Notes under the pieces: model-generated
Seen by the model: the letters and a program-made list of their open reading frames with translations, nothing else
Databases searched by the model: none
What the model was told of the DNA's origin: nothing
From: Romanomermis culicivorax
Lineage: Eukaryota > Nematoda > Enoplea > Mermithida > Mermithidae
DNA: 64,000 bases
Assembly: GCA_963922205.1 (NCBI GenBank)
Contig: CAWUHX010000086.1
Coordinates: forward strand, 310,001 to 374,000
Reading direction: 5' to 3'
Shown here: one piece after another, positions 11,701 through 23,800 of the stretch
How the letters are laid out: every line of letters begins with the position of its first letter
Position numbering within the stretch: position 1 is the stretch's first letter
Program-made: the position numbers and the translations under genes

Positions 11701-14700
11701 ATCTGTATCATTATATGTATTGACATGTTTACGCACAATGCTGAATGATTGACAATACATTTCACACTATAACTTTTAATGATTGAAACTTTGAACAATA
11801 AAATTACGACGTTGAGGTGCGTTATTTTCAATATTAGGAATATCATTGTCATCTTCAATGACGAGTACATCGTCTACATCAATAACATTACCGGATAGTA
11901 ACATATTATGCAATATACAGCACAATTTCACAACTTCAGCCGAAAATTCCGGTTTTAATCGTAAAAATTGTAGGCAAGCAAAACGTTTCTTCAAAATTCC
12001 AAACGAATTTTCTATAATTCTCCGCGTGCTTTTATGAGCTCTGTTATAAGCTCTTTCAGCTTCTGTCATCAAGGCATCAACTTTCAAAATTGGCGTAACG
12101 AGCCAATCATTGTTCGGGTAACCCGAATCTCCCAACAAAACAGCTCCGGGTATAGGCCGCCAACCGTTGTCAAATCTTCCTGCAAATTTTTAAATTTAAC
12201 CAGGGGTATAAGAAATAGTGTTGCAACGGGTCAGGAAACACTGTGGAATGTTAAAATACACGTTTTTGAGCGTTTACACCTGTTTTTGACCTATTTTCTT
12301 ATGTTTTCGAAAGTAAGTAGATTTTTTGTCCCAGACTCCCCTCCACAGGGCCCGAGGACCCCCCCTGTAAAATTCTTTCCGTGCATGTCTGGTGTATAGA
12401 GATGTGCCGGGTACCCGGGTCCTGACCCGGCCCCGCAGGTACCCCGGCTAAAATTGTAGACCCGAACCCTGACTCCCCGATGTTCAAATTTCAGGATTCA
12501 TAAAAAAAATTTCCTGGAATCTTGGGGGGGGGGGTTTGGGGTAAACTTGATAGTTCCACAGTAAGCTACGGAAATAATACTTTTCAATTTACCTGCAATG
12601 TTGCTTGTGCGTAATACTCTGGCGTCATTCACACTACCCGGCCACCTCGAATTCACGTAATAAAATTTGTAATCAGGACCGCAAATCATCATACAGTTCA
12701 ACGAATGAACACCTTTTCGGTTGACGTATTGAGGCTCGTTTATACTTGGTGCTTTAATCGGTATATGCGTCCCGTCAACACATCCAATAACACACGGAAA
12801 ATTCGAAATTTGATAGAAATCGTTCACAACGCTGGCGATATCGCGGGGCCAGCTAATAATTTTATCAAAATAATGATTGTTTAAAATCGTCACAACTTTA
12901 TGAACTTTTCTAGAGACCGTTGATTTGTGCGGACCGTGCGCATCACCAACCACTTGCATGAATGATCCGGAAGCCAAATATCGAATGCATAACAATAACT
13001 GTTCTTTCGGTTCTAAAGGGAAGTTTCTATCCGTATTAGCGATAAGCAAATGACCAATATCTCCCAAGATAGTTTCGATCGTTTCTTTAGGAAATCGGAA
13101 TCTCTCGGAAAAATCCTTTAAATCAAAATTTATGCGCGGCCTACACAGTCTTCCTCTAGCCACATCAATATCATCAACATCGCTGTTATCCGAACTATCC
13201 GATATTTCGTACATGTCAATAAAACCAACCAACTTTCTTAGACCGTGCCCTCTCGACTGGTAGAAAATAAATGCGGTTTTATTCACTAGTTGATGAAGAA
13301 AGACTAGTTGAAAATGTTGGTGCAACCGCAACTCATAAACCAGTTCAAAAATCGCTAGTTTATGAGAACTAGTATACTCATGAAAAACTGACTAGTTAAA
13401 AACTTGGTGCAACCCAATTCGCTAGTATTCTAGTTAAACATTCACTAGTAGAAAACGTTGGTGCAACCCTAGTTATCATTTTTATTCCAACTCATAGCTA
13501 GTTATGAGTAACTAGTCGTTGGTGCAACTGGGCCCAGTTGTCCATAAAATTGGGTAGCTGTAAATTGTTCTTGAAAATTTGTGATTTCCAAGATCGACAA
13601 GCGACACCCCGATTAGCATCCGACGGGTTTACGAAGCAATTTCTTGTAGCTGTTAAAATGGTTAGTGTAATGGAAATCCTATAACATGTCCCATTTAATA
13701 GTACTTACAGACTCGCATTTCGTCGTAATTTCGCAGATTGTTCGTAATTATGTTGACAACGTGGTTGTGGAGGCTCTGTTGTACATCTGACACAACAATT
13801 TCAGCCCAACCGGCAACATAGGTGGAAACGGGAGCCATGTAGACGTGGCAATCATTTTGGACCAAAATAGGCATAACGACGTGATGAAATTCGTTTACTA
13901 GATGTTCGCGTATGCCTACGGTCAGTGCATATTGCGTCGACATCATTTCTTAACACAGAGATATAAATGCAACTTTGAAATTAGTATATGCTTAAAATAA
14001 CTCAATCTGTCTTACTTCTAACCAACACCAATTCGTGTTGGTCGCCTATGCAGGGCCAAGTGGCTTCAAATGGAAGCGATATTTCTTTGCCAACGGCATC
14101 GAGTATGCAGCGATGGTTAATACACCTAAACATCAAAGTTTAGAAGAATAACTGCACTAAAATGCACTAAAACATACTGCGCTGCAATATACTAAAATTG
14201 AAATAAGGTTATAAATTGATCAGTTTTGCCTACCATTCTACCAATTTACGCCAATGTCGTCGGCCCTCCGTGTTGATTTGATCTTTGTTAACAATGAAAC
14301 ACTTTCCTGCTTCCAACGATGGAAACATAGTAGCGTTGCCAACGACAATAAGCAAGCATCGCGCACGGCTTATTGCGACATTTAAACGTTTAAAGTTTTC
14401 CAAGAATCCGATGGTCAGATATTGATTTGATCGCACGATGTCGTAGATGACAATGTCGGATTCTTGACCCTGTTAAAAACCCTAAAGTAATGTATAGTGA
14501 GTTAAGTAGTAATCATAATTTACCACCTGAAACCCCTCTACTGTTCCAATTCGAATTTTGCATAGATCTTCAACGAATAATTCGCTACGTGAGTAGCTGT
14601 GATTCTGCAAATATGTGCCATTTAAAATGGCTTTGCACGCTTCCTCTACTTTTGCTCGTAATTGTTTAACCTGTGCGCTGTACGACGTTATAATAACTAT

Positions 14701-17700
14701 GTTGTCGCAGCGCATTTTGTATTGTCCAATTAAGGAAGCCGCTAGATTGACACATGCAATTGCTTCGCCTATATTTTGCAGTGATCTCGAATTATCGTCG
14801 GCGCATTCTTCTTTCGCTATATGAATCCAAGCTACTGGATATCCAGTCATCATTGTCGGAAATGATTTCGGAAGTTGCAGCATGCGTTGTTCTATAAGCA
14901 CAAATGTTGAAAGGATAAAATTTACTAGCACTCAAATCATTTTAAACATTGTCCCTATACTGAGTCACATTGTTACCTTTCGTTGTACAATTTTGTACCC
15001 GATTTTCGTACGTCAAACTACTGACTATGCTTCCAATTGTCGGGTGCATTCGATATTGTTGATTCAATAATTTGTACGGCATGTTCATGTTGAATAACCG
15101 TTCAAACAGGGTATGACTGAATCCTTTTCGTTCTGCTTCTTTGGAAGTCACACACGGCCCTAATTGGCAAGGATCGCCTAAAAGGGTGACCTGAAAGAGT
15201 GAAAATGAAAGAAAAACATAATATTTGGAAGGAAAATTTTTAACAGTTCATTACTCTTCCACTTATGTGGAGTCTTGTAACCGGAATCAAGGTGGTTGGT
15301 TCAGTATCCTGGGCTGCTTCGTCGATCAATACCAGTTTGAAAAAGCATGGTTTTAGGCGGGCATCGGCTGCTCCATTGCAAGTCGTAAAGATTATACGAT
15401 ATTTGCACCTGAGTAGCTGTTTTTCGTATTTGAATAGGCATGCATCTGCTTTTTTGTCTTCGTCTTTCGTGAGTGGTGTCTTTCGTGAGTGGTCACCATA
15501 CTTCATTTCGATGCATTGCCTCCAGTTGGTTTTGCTGAAGTTGAAAAGATAGAAACAAGTACAATGTTAAATAGACGGAAACAATTTATGTATTATAAAA
15601 ATTTGATATCTTTACCAAAATGCCAAATTTTCGGGCTGCATTGCTACGGCTCGCATTGTGTAGGGTCGAACATCATCGTCCGGCTGGTAGTACTTAGCTC
15701 GGCTGGTAAGGCGCACGATGTTATTTTGAACTTGTTCTTTTTCATTGCCTGCATTTTCAACACTTTTCAAAAGTGCTCGTATGATATTGTCTACGGCAGT
15801 GTTTGAAGGCGCCGTTATCAAAATTTTTTGACCCTGATCAAGGGCAAATGCTCCTCTGATAATACAAGTAGCTGTGGATGTTTTTCCCGTTCCAGGCGGG
15901 CCCTGTACAAACAAGTTAAGCGTAAGGGTTGAAAGATATAAATATGTTGATATTATTACCTGTATTATCGAAATAAAATTCATTTCTGAAAGGCGAACGG
16001 CCTCTTGTTGACATCCGTTCAGACGGCAAGAGTCAAACAGGTCGTTGCGATTTGCGCCAATATCCTAATATTGACAAGTAGCTGTTGGATCACGATGTTT
16101 TCCACAAATCAATAGATCGCGAATTGGTTCGCTAATCTGTGGTACCGTTTCATTGAGTGGTCGGAGGGGCATTCCGGAGGCTTTGTCAATATACTTATTG
16201 CCCATCTCTTTTTCTTTCAACTTTAACCGCCACATTGCGGTGTTGGAGTCCACCATGCTCAAGTGCTTTATGGTGTTGAGACAGTTTAGTGTTCTAAATA
16301 AACGATGATGCTCAACCAAAAAAAATAGAAGGTCTATTTACCCAAAAAATGAACATGAATGCTTTATACACATATACCTTTGCATCGCCGTATCATCTCC
16401 TTTCCAAAGGATGTTGCACATTTTGCGGCCCGGTTGGCGACTTAATTCGACAAATTTTCCTAGGGCATTGGCAGCATCCTGGTCCCATTCCAGGTCTTCA
16501 TCTGCATCGTCTTGATCTTCGGCATCAGTATCAAATGGTGCATGTTTCGATGCCATCCACTTTTGCAACTTGTTTATGCGAAACTTGAGGATGTCGACGA
16601 CTAAATTGGCGCTTCTATCTAAAAACAATTGCAAGTAATAAATTTTATTAAATTTTATTCTGCTCGATTACTCACTATCGGGTACATTGAGTAGCGTTGC
16701 GTCGCAATACGCATCAGTTTCGTACCACCTGCCATCACCTCCAAGCTCCAAAATCGTCAATTGAATCTTTTGATTCGGACGAACGACTAAAGATATATGT
16801 TGGATTTGAATTGCAATTAGGTCAAAATAACATATCAACTCACAATTGGGTAGCAGCCCGCTGAAGTTTAATTTTCCTGTGGCGTATGAAGGCGGATCTA
16901 GCAAGTACTCGATTGACTGAAAGTGTTTGCTGAACGCCAACAACATTTTATCATTATCGTCGGCTTGTTGATTTATCCAGTGTAAAAAAGTATCGTAATA
17001 TTCGTTCGGCGAATGATACCTAAAAGCAGTTGTAAATAATCTACAACAAAACAGGGTTTTTTTTGGTGTATTTTGCGGAAAAAACAATGTGGAACCATAC
17101 CTGTATTTGGGGGGGGGTTTGGGGGGACCCCTCCCCCCATTTGGCCAACGTACCCTAAATCATTCCCCCAATCCCCCCCCCCCCCATTGGGAAATAGTTG
17201 AAAAAATTGGCTAAAAAGTGTATGGTTTTTTGCCTTTTTGGGTAAAGAATTCTAATTTTTCCTACCCCCCCCCCAAAATTTCGGATTTACCCCGCCCCCT
17301 GACTGGTCGGAGGTCCTACAGTTATGTGTGGAACTGTAGACCGACAAGATCACAAACGGAAAAAAATAACGAAGGACTTACGCAGCTTTCTGACATGGTT
17401 TTTCAAATTCGTCTGATTCGACTGTCCGCTCCAAAAAAGCGCTGAACCCAGTTTCGTAATCAAAACTGCATTTCACATCATTATGGTCGTACGACACAGT
17501 ATTCGGCGCAATTTGTTTTATTGGTTCTTGAGGTTCATGGAATTCTTCGTAGTGTACTTCTACGGCGTCTAATTCATCGAACTCCTCCTCAACTTCGGCG
17601 TTGATTGGAGGCTAACAAATAATTATACAACTTAGAATTATTACAAATGTGTGATTTTGAAAGACAAGTTACCTCAAACGGCGCAGGCTCGTCGATATGT

Positions 17701-17717
17701 GAGTGCGAATAGGACAT
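8780..17717 (-). CDS. UPF1-like superfamily 1 helicase with C-terminal extension, 15 exons
   Basis: Exons in transcription order: 17717-17673, 17611-17382, 17019-16844, 16786-16676, 16618-16378, 16293-15961, 15902-15616, 15534-15255, 15190-14977, 14891-14527, 14469-14234, 14125-14016, 13948-13709, 13649-13535 joined to 10129-10086, and 9159-8780. Splice phases agree throughout. SF1 motifs appear in order: Walker A GPPGTGKTS (exon 7), IDEAAQ (exon 8), LLGDPCQLGP (exon 9), EGFQ/GQESDIVIYD across exons 10/11 and NVAISRAR (exon 11). This layout is that of UPF1/SMUBP2-type RNA/DNA helicases, which unwind nucleic acid with ATP. The start is the first ATG of an acidic N-terminus with a good donor. 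The last four exons are not recognised. Breaks: an in-frame TAG at 16065-16067, unless an unseen intron removes it, and a Harbinger insertion in exon 14. Exon 1-2 joins are less sure than the core. Confidence 0.8.
9170..10010 (-). repeat. 312-bp tandem repeat filling the helicase's last intron
   Basis: About 2.6 units lie inside the intron 9160-10085. Each unit is bounded by CCGGGTTTTAGAC and GTCTAAAACCCGG, which meet as palindromes around a GTGCAT-like spacer at 9463-9495 and 9775-9806, giving a 312-base period. The middle is a run of AAAATTTT blocks followed by GAAATATCCGCCGTACTCAGAAAC. A unit therefore looks like a MITE with its own inverted ends, stacked in tandem. The right arm's array at 25130-26330 is the reverse complement on the + strand. 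Confidence 0.85.
10449..11723 (+). CDS. Harbinger Myb/SANT-like DNA-binding protein, two exons
   Basis: Exon 1 is 10449-10879 (donor CAG|GTGAAA), exon 2 is 11393-11723 (acceptor TTGTATTTCAG); phase 2 joins both. The product is about 253 residues. The N-terminal 90 residues have the tryptophan-spaced helical pattern of a SANT/MADF-like trihelix (KAWQEVYEFGKSIG, then DTVWPNIRK). The C-terminus has a heptad-like stretch (LQIVNLKLSNAYLEKKLKLV), likely a coiled coil. In Harbinger elements such a protein binds the transposon ends and brings the transposase to the nucleus. The ATG chosen is the first in frame after the inverted-repeat region. The intron holds a GGGAA-rich segment near 11310. No breaks seen. 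Confidence 0.8.
11776..13214 (-). CDS. PIF/Harbinger DDE transposase, two exons
   Basis: Exon 1 is 13214-12593 (donor GCAG|GTAAATT), exon 2 is 12179-11776 (acceptor AATTTGCAG). The product is about 342 residues, the usual length for HARBI1-type nucleases. Catalytic residues of the DDE_Tnp_4 fold are visible: first Asp in GCVDGTHIPI, second Asp in LLGDSGYP, Glu in RIIENSFGILKKRF. The N-terminus is acidic (SDSSDNSDVDD), followed by a helix-turn-helix-like stretch (HGPHKSTVSRKVHKV). A longer frame runs upstream into the inverted repeat; I chose the inner ATG before the acidic segment. The intron contains a small G/C-rich insert at about 12395-12480. The frame is unbroken, so the element may still be active. 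Confidence 0.88.
17101..17335. mobile_element. G/C-tract MITE in helicase intron 2
   Basis: About 235 bases from CCTGTATTTGGGGGG to ACTGGTCGGAGGTCCTACAG, with long G and C runs at the ends and AAAAAGTGTATGGTTTTTTGCC inside. Two close relatives stand at 44409-44645 and 44803-45013. It lies wholly in the intron 17020-17381. It has no coding capacity. Confidence 0.7.
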
Positions 17718-19112
17718 ATTAGTTGTCGTGAAGAAACAGGAAACACGACCGCTTGTTCAACAATAAATAAATAAAATGAGGCCTCACGTTTATCGATGTA
17801 AACGTGAGTAGCTGTACAAAAAGTTGCACAGAGCAGTTATTCGCTTCGCCAACAATCAACGAAACAAATAATAAATCATACGTAAAGGTTGGTTGTTGTA
17901 AAACGAGTAGCTGTGTAACACGTTTTCACAACGTTGTCTAAAAAAATTACGTATATATCCCCATTCCCCATATACCCCCCGTCATAATTAATGGTTACCT
18001 ATTGTTCTGACGGTTGCGATAAGCTTTGACACTTGCTCTCGGCTTCCCGTTTTGCACCAGCGAAGCGATGATGATTTGGTGGCGGGGGGCGGCGTTGAAA
18101 CGGTGTTTTTAAAAAAAGTTTTGCGAATTGCGAGTGATCAATTTACAGTAAACTATTCATCTTATCCTTTTATTTTCAGGAATCGGATATAACTTGTTTG
18201 TCATAACACAAAATGCATATTATAGTTTTATGCACTTTCGCGTTACCATGAACCAACAATGAAAAGTTTTAGTCACTTATAATGAATGTCGGTAAAATAT
18301 TTCAAAACCGAGCAGTATTTTACTACTCAACTCCTCCATTTGCCACTATTGCAAATATAATTGCAACAGTGCCCAGCCGTGGGGACGTGGACCCTGAGGT
18401 TACGCACGGCCATGTGCAAAACTTAAAAAACTTAAAAAAACCGTGCAAAAGATCAAACAAATATATAAAGAAAATTGTACACAACCATGACTAGAAAACA
18501 TAGATGGATAGAGACAGAATTAGGAAATTAAAGAATTTTTTTGTGTTTTTTTATTTTTAAATTTTTTTTTTTTATTTTTTTTATTTTTTTGGTTTTAAAT
18601 TTTTTTTTATGAATATGCGTAATATAAACCTAACAAAATTAAAAAAAGCAATAAACAAAACATTAACAAATTGGGAAAAAAGTAAAACTAAATTTGACAA
18701 AAAATATCATAAAAACAAAACATAAACATAAAGAAATAAAATAAATGTTAACAAAACTTAAAATTGAAATTAACGTGCACAAATTAAAACATTTTAACAT
18801 TACATATATACAAAGCGTGGTTTCTTCCTAAACAAGTGTTAATCTTACATGTATCTATAAATTGAAATTGTTAAAACATTCTATTTTCTATGTTACGTTT
18901 CAAATTATAAAATTATTCACTTATGTTTCGGGTTAAATTTGTACAACAGCACTATAAGCTTTTGAGCATAACAACCTAAGTAGCATTTGGAAAAAACCAC
19001 ATCGAATACATAGTGACTAGAAGTAAACAATGAACACATGCACACATCACAATAAAATGGAAAACTCACAGTACTTACAGAACACAATAATAAACATTAC
19101 TCTTCATTAAAA
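17718..19112. other. Spacer between the two left-arm genes
   Basis: Upstream (5') side of the helicase gene and downstream side of the basic-protein gene. Two octamers (GTAGCTGT on the + strand) stand at 17808 and 17907. The rest is A/T-rich, with long T runs at 18540-18610. A + strand frame near 18282 has no supporting feature. No gene is supported. Confidence 0.5.
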
Positions 19113-19941
19113 TTAAAAATTTAGACTAGTATTGAAGGAGGACCTACGCGGGCAAGGAACCCAACCATTGGAATTCCACCAACGTACTCTGTTATATAAA
19201 CTTACCCCAATTCGCCAGCATACTCGGCGTGCTCCTTGAAGTTGGCCAATGTTTATGTCCGCATCGACATCCATGTTTTCGAATATAGGTGGCGGATCTT
19301 CTATTTCGGCAAAGCCTTGGCCAATTCCATTCATAATTACATCATTCAATTGATCAACATTAACATGATTAAGTTCGTTGATCTGTAGATTATCTGGATT
19401 TTCTTCGCGGAGTGGAGGGTTTGCACCATGTCTCATGTTCCGACGTCTAACCCCAATTTGTCTATTGTTGGGTCGCCGATGGTGCTGTCCTCGTCGCACT
19501 GCACATACATTGGAAAAAAAATTAAGGACAATCATTAACTGTCAATGTATCTCCTTTATACAGCATAATTATCTTTCTGTTTACATAATGATCTTCCTTT
19601 TTCATATTTTTCAAATGATTATGGTTACAATGTGGAATCTATTTACCTCTTCGGGGTGCTCTTATTAGAATCAATGGCAAATCATCATCGTCAATTTCTG
19701 GAATCGGATTAGCCATATCAACGACACGGTCTTCATTGCCGTTGAGTAGCTGTTGTTCTTGCGGGGGTGTATATTCGCGTTGGTGAATTTCCGGAATCGG
19801 ATTAGCCATATCAACGACACGATCTTCATTGCCGTTGAGTAGCTGTCTGGCCCGTCTACGCAAATGACGTGGATGACGCCGCGCATTGTCCACTCTTCTT
19901 CGATGTCTTCCAATGCTTATTGATACATGAATGCGAGGCAT
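19113..19941 (-). CDS. Small basic protein of unknown function
   Basis: Exon 1 is 19941-19647, starting with an ATG at the outer edge of the divergent region; the donor reads GAAGAG|GTAAAT. Exon 2 begins at 19498 after a GTGCAG acceptor and can run to a stop at 19113. A GTAAGT near 19200 may end it earlier, so the C-terminus is uncertain. Exon 1 is arginine-rich (RHRRRVDNARRHPRHLRRRAR) and then holds a direct repeat: QLLNGNEDRVVDMANPIPEI occurs twice, 31 residues apart. Exon 2 begins basic (RRGQHHRRPNNRQIGVRRRN) and turns acidic. I recognise no domain. Arginine-rich stretches suggest nucleic-acid binding or nuclear import, by inference only. The gene is first in the left divergent unit. Confidence 0.5.
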
Positions 19942-20833
19942 TTCGAGTGAAAAAAGGTTTGCAGAGTAATTCTTTTTTCAAGCAAGAATGATACACTATT
20001 CTATTAAGGTGCATCTTAGGGGCAAAGTCCATGTTTGTGCATAAAGGTAAACATTCATTTCCTACTGTAATGTTTACTGGTCACTCATTCCATGTGGACA
20101 AAGGACAGGAAGCAAAAATTGATTATGTGTTGGGCAATGAAGAATGTTACAAATCTTGGGTTGGATTGATGGGTCATGTATAGAATTGTACATAGGAAAA
20201 CAATTTTGCAAGCTTGTGTTGTACCAGGAGAAAAATCTGGGCCTGAAAACCTAAAGAAGATCAAATGTCGTTATATTGTTTATGTGAAATAAATATTGTG
20301 ACTGTTAGATACAATTGTGTTCATGTTTGTACATATATTGCATTTCAAATTGCAGGTAGCTGTTTACTGTAACATTGATATTGCGCCCCATTTCTTCATC
20401 GCGCAGCGCAAGCAACGCAACGCATTTTTGCCCGAGTCTTGCGTTTCAAAGAAACAACGAATGACGCCTAAAAGTAAGATTGACAACTAATATTACTTTT
20501 TGTGTTAGCCTAATGTATTAAGTAATTTTAGTTAATGCTTATGGTATTATTGATTTTTATTTATTTTTCATATTTTTTGCTTTAGCAAACGACGAATGAA
20601 ATTGTATTTTTTCGCAATTACGTAATTGGATCCACAGCTACTCACCATCTACGATAGAAATTAAAAATTCAACGATTTACCGCTTTTACCTCGGCTACTC
20701 ACACGTCACCAAATAATTCTCTGTCGATATAGACCACGACGTAGCAATTCGAATTTATAGTAAATTCGCCGTCAGCTACTCTCAAAGTCAACAATAATTG
20801 ACATTCACAAAGTCGCTCACAGCTACTCAAGTA
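19942..20833. promoter_or_regulatory. Divergent centre of the large element
   Basis: It separates the - strand genes (start 19941) from the + strand transposase gene (start 20834). The octamer changes strand here: GTAGCTGT at 20356 is the last leftward copy, ACAGCTAC at 20634 the first rightward one. It should hold promoters for both units and could hold an origin or protein-binding centre. I see no clear TATA pair and no gene. Confidence 0.55.
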
Positions 20834-23800
20834 ATGTATTCGGACGACAACCAATACGACTCCGACCACGATTTCAAGCTAACTCCTAGTCTACCGTCGC
20901 AAGTTGATCAACCTAAAGATGATCTGCCCAAGATCGAATCAAATGCAAATGCAACATCTGCCGAAACGGAAGATACGCCAGTTACTTCAGGATGTGCCAT
21001 TCCCGTTATGACCAACAGACAATGCAGATTAGAATATAAGGACTTGGATAAGTTAATCGGTAAGCTAATTGTTTATTTTGGTGAAACTTACATCCAAAAT
21101 TAATTACAAGTTGTTTGTATGTTTTCCAACTGTAACTAATATTTAAGGTTCGGCTAACGCAGAACGATTAATCAACAAACCGTCACCATGTCCAAAAGGA
21201 GGAGACGTTTACTTGTTTCCATACTCCAGCAAAGAAGATAGTAATATACAGGTTACATTATTTATGTTAACCTTATATAATATTTGTACTTCCTCATAGA
21301 AACCTTTCTCTGCGATTGTTTTAATTGGATAAACGATGGAGTTCGAAAACTTCCGAGGTCTAATCCAAAGTATTCAGCTACTCACTACGCTGTCGCCTGC
21401 GATCGAAATTCCCAATCAAAGAAGAAATTTAAAAGAATGGAATATCGGCAGATAAATACACCAGTGGACGAAAAACTACACGTCGGAGTAGTCCACTACA
21501 TTGGCGATGAAAAATATGGTGTCAAGCGAAAGCATTATAATTCGAACAGTGACAGAGTCTTTATTCGAAATGCTCCAGTAATCAAGAAACTCGTAGAAGT
21601 GGAACTTAAACGAGATCCGAACCTTACCGCTTCTCAATTGTACGAAAAAATTAGAATAGACAATCCTGCTCCACCGGGCCTGGAAGCTGTCGTACATGGC
21701 AGAGATCGAAAACAAGTAAATATAATTAAATAAATATCTCAACTAGTACAATTTTTACAACAGTCATAGTTTTAAAGTATAAATGTGCTACAAACTAAAA
21801 TTACTCTTTTAGATGTCCAACTTCAAATACGTTATTCAAAATAAATTTCGGCCGACAAAGGACGCCATATACAATTTAAACACGTTCATTCGCGAGAATG
21901 AACGCCAATTTATAATGAGCATAGAACAAACGCCTCAAGACTTTTTGGTTTCCTGTATGTTGCCGGACACGCCCGAAATAATCAACGAATTAATAACAGA
22001 ATATCTAAACGAGCCATTTGTCGTTCTTTACGACACGACGTTTGAATTGGGCGAGTTTTATGCGTCAGCAGCAGTTTATCGCCAAAAAAGCCTTATCGGC
22101 CAACCGGTTTTCCCACTCGGTGTACTTATACACGAGAAAAAATTCAAAGAAAACCATTGCCGCTTCATACAAAAAATTTTTTGACAGCTACCCATTCATA
22201 TAACGAATGGGAACATCAAAACCGTTATAATTACCGATCGCGAATTTGATTTCCGAAATTTGACGCCAAACATGACTCACGTTTACTGCTGGCGACATTT
22301 ACTCGACAACGTTACTCGTAAAATTACTGATTTGTGTCCCAAAAATAACGACTTGCATGTTGCCATATTGAGCAATATGTATTCGATTCTAAAATCGGCC
22401 TCCGAGAAACTAGCAGCATTAAAAGCTGAAGAACTTAGCGAAAAATGGCCCGAAAAATTCAAACAATATTACTTTTCGTCCATTGCCCCAGCTGTTCGAA
22501 CAAGCGGAAAATGGGTGTTGGAACCGATCGGATTGTACTCCAGCTTCTCAGGTATGTTAATTTTGATATTATTTCAAATATTAACAAACGTAATGTTTTC
22601 ATACGTCAAAAGCCTATAGTTTTAATTTATTAAAGCAAATAATATATAAATTTAATTAAATAATTTAAATATATATTTTTTAATTAACAATTTATAGTTT
22701 TCATTAAATAATTTAAATATATATTGTTTAATTAATAATTTATAGTTTTCATTAATTAATTAAAATACGTATTTTAGGCATAACGACCAACGCTAGCGAA
22801 AGTTTCAACAGAGTCCTAAAGAGCTGGAATTCTTGGCAAGAAATGCCCATCGACGTGGCCGTTCTCGCTTTCCACACCCTGTTTAATTATTACAACGTCG
22901 ATTATGACCGCGCCAAATATGGACTTGGGGATTTCAAGCTCAACGCCCACATTCCATTGAGGCCTGCCAACGAAATGCCGAAACGAGATATAATCGAACA
23001 GGGAAAGGTTTTACAATATTGTCGATTTGGCCAAGTATACGTACAACTGCAGAAGGAAGAGCCAAAATCAGATCACCGCGGAGATGCCGATTCAAATTTC
23101 CGAATCAGTCAATTTTTGGTCGAAAATGGAAAGGTGGTCCATGACACCCTATCAAGAGTAATAATTCATAATGTAGTTTATATTTTTTTAAATTAATTTG
23201 CAAATTTTTTTTAGTGCTTCAACGTAACCGAAAACGGCCAGGTGTATCTAGTTCGATTCAACCCCACCAGCTGCGGTTGCGGCGACAAGGCATGCGCCCA
23301 CTTGATTGCCGCTCATTTGTCGTGCAATTTACCAGTTACCATAAAGGCAACCAGAAACATCACAACTTTGCGACGTGCGGACAAACGAAAAATAAGTAAA
23401 TCAAAGTTGGGACGCAAACGACCTCGCAAGGACGACTTTACGAACGTAAAGCCGAAAATTACCGATGTTGAATTTGACGACGAGGATTCCGAAACTCAAG
23501 TACAAACAGCTACTTGTGATGACGACGTCGAAATCACGAAGCCCGCAAACACACAATTAGATACAGCTACTTGTTATAAGAACATCAAAATCAGGCAGCC
23601 TGCAAACAAACAAGTAGAAACAGCTACTTGTGTTGACGACGTCAAAATTCAGAAGCCTGCGACAAAATATTTGGATTTCGACACTCAAGTAGATACAGCT
23701 ACTTGTGCCTACGATTCCCAAAGTGATGCCGTTGAAAAAAACAACAGCGATTTTACGAATTGCCGGGGGCATTCAGACGAAACAACAAATTGTGCCTACG

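Larger units (their letters stand above)
10133..13534. mobile_element. Autonomous PIF/Harbinger transposon, 3.4 kb
   Basis: The ends are perfect inverted repeats of about 39 bases starting GGCCCAGTTGCACCAACGAC; further degenerate copies of the CTAGTTA and GGTGCAAC blocks make about 200-bp subterminal regions. It is flanked by CAG at 10130-10132 and 13535-13537, the CWG-type 3-bp duplication of PIF/Harbinger. It carries the two genes usual for the family, a Myb/SANT-like DNA-binding protein (+) and a DDE transposase (-), convergent with about 50 bases between stop codons. Both frames look intact. It sits inside exon 14 of the helicase gene; removing it with one CAG restores the helicase frame and the splice phase. 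Confidence 0.93.

Noticed and set aside
12299-12487. - strand frame inside the Harbinger intron
   Set aside because: Lies in the intron between two well-supported transposase exons and is G/C-repeat derived.
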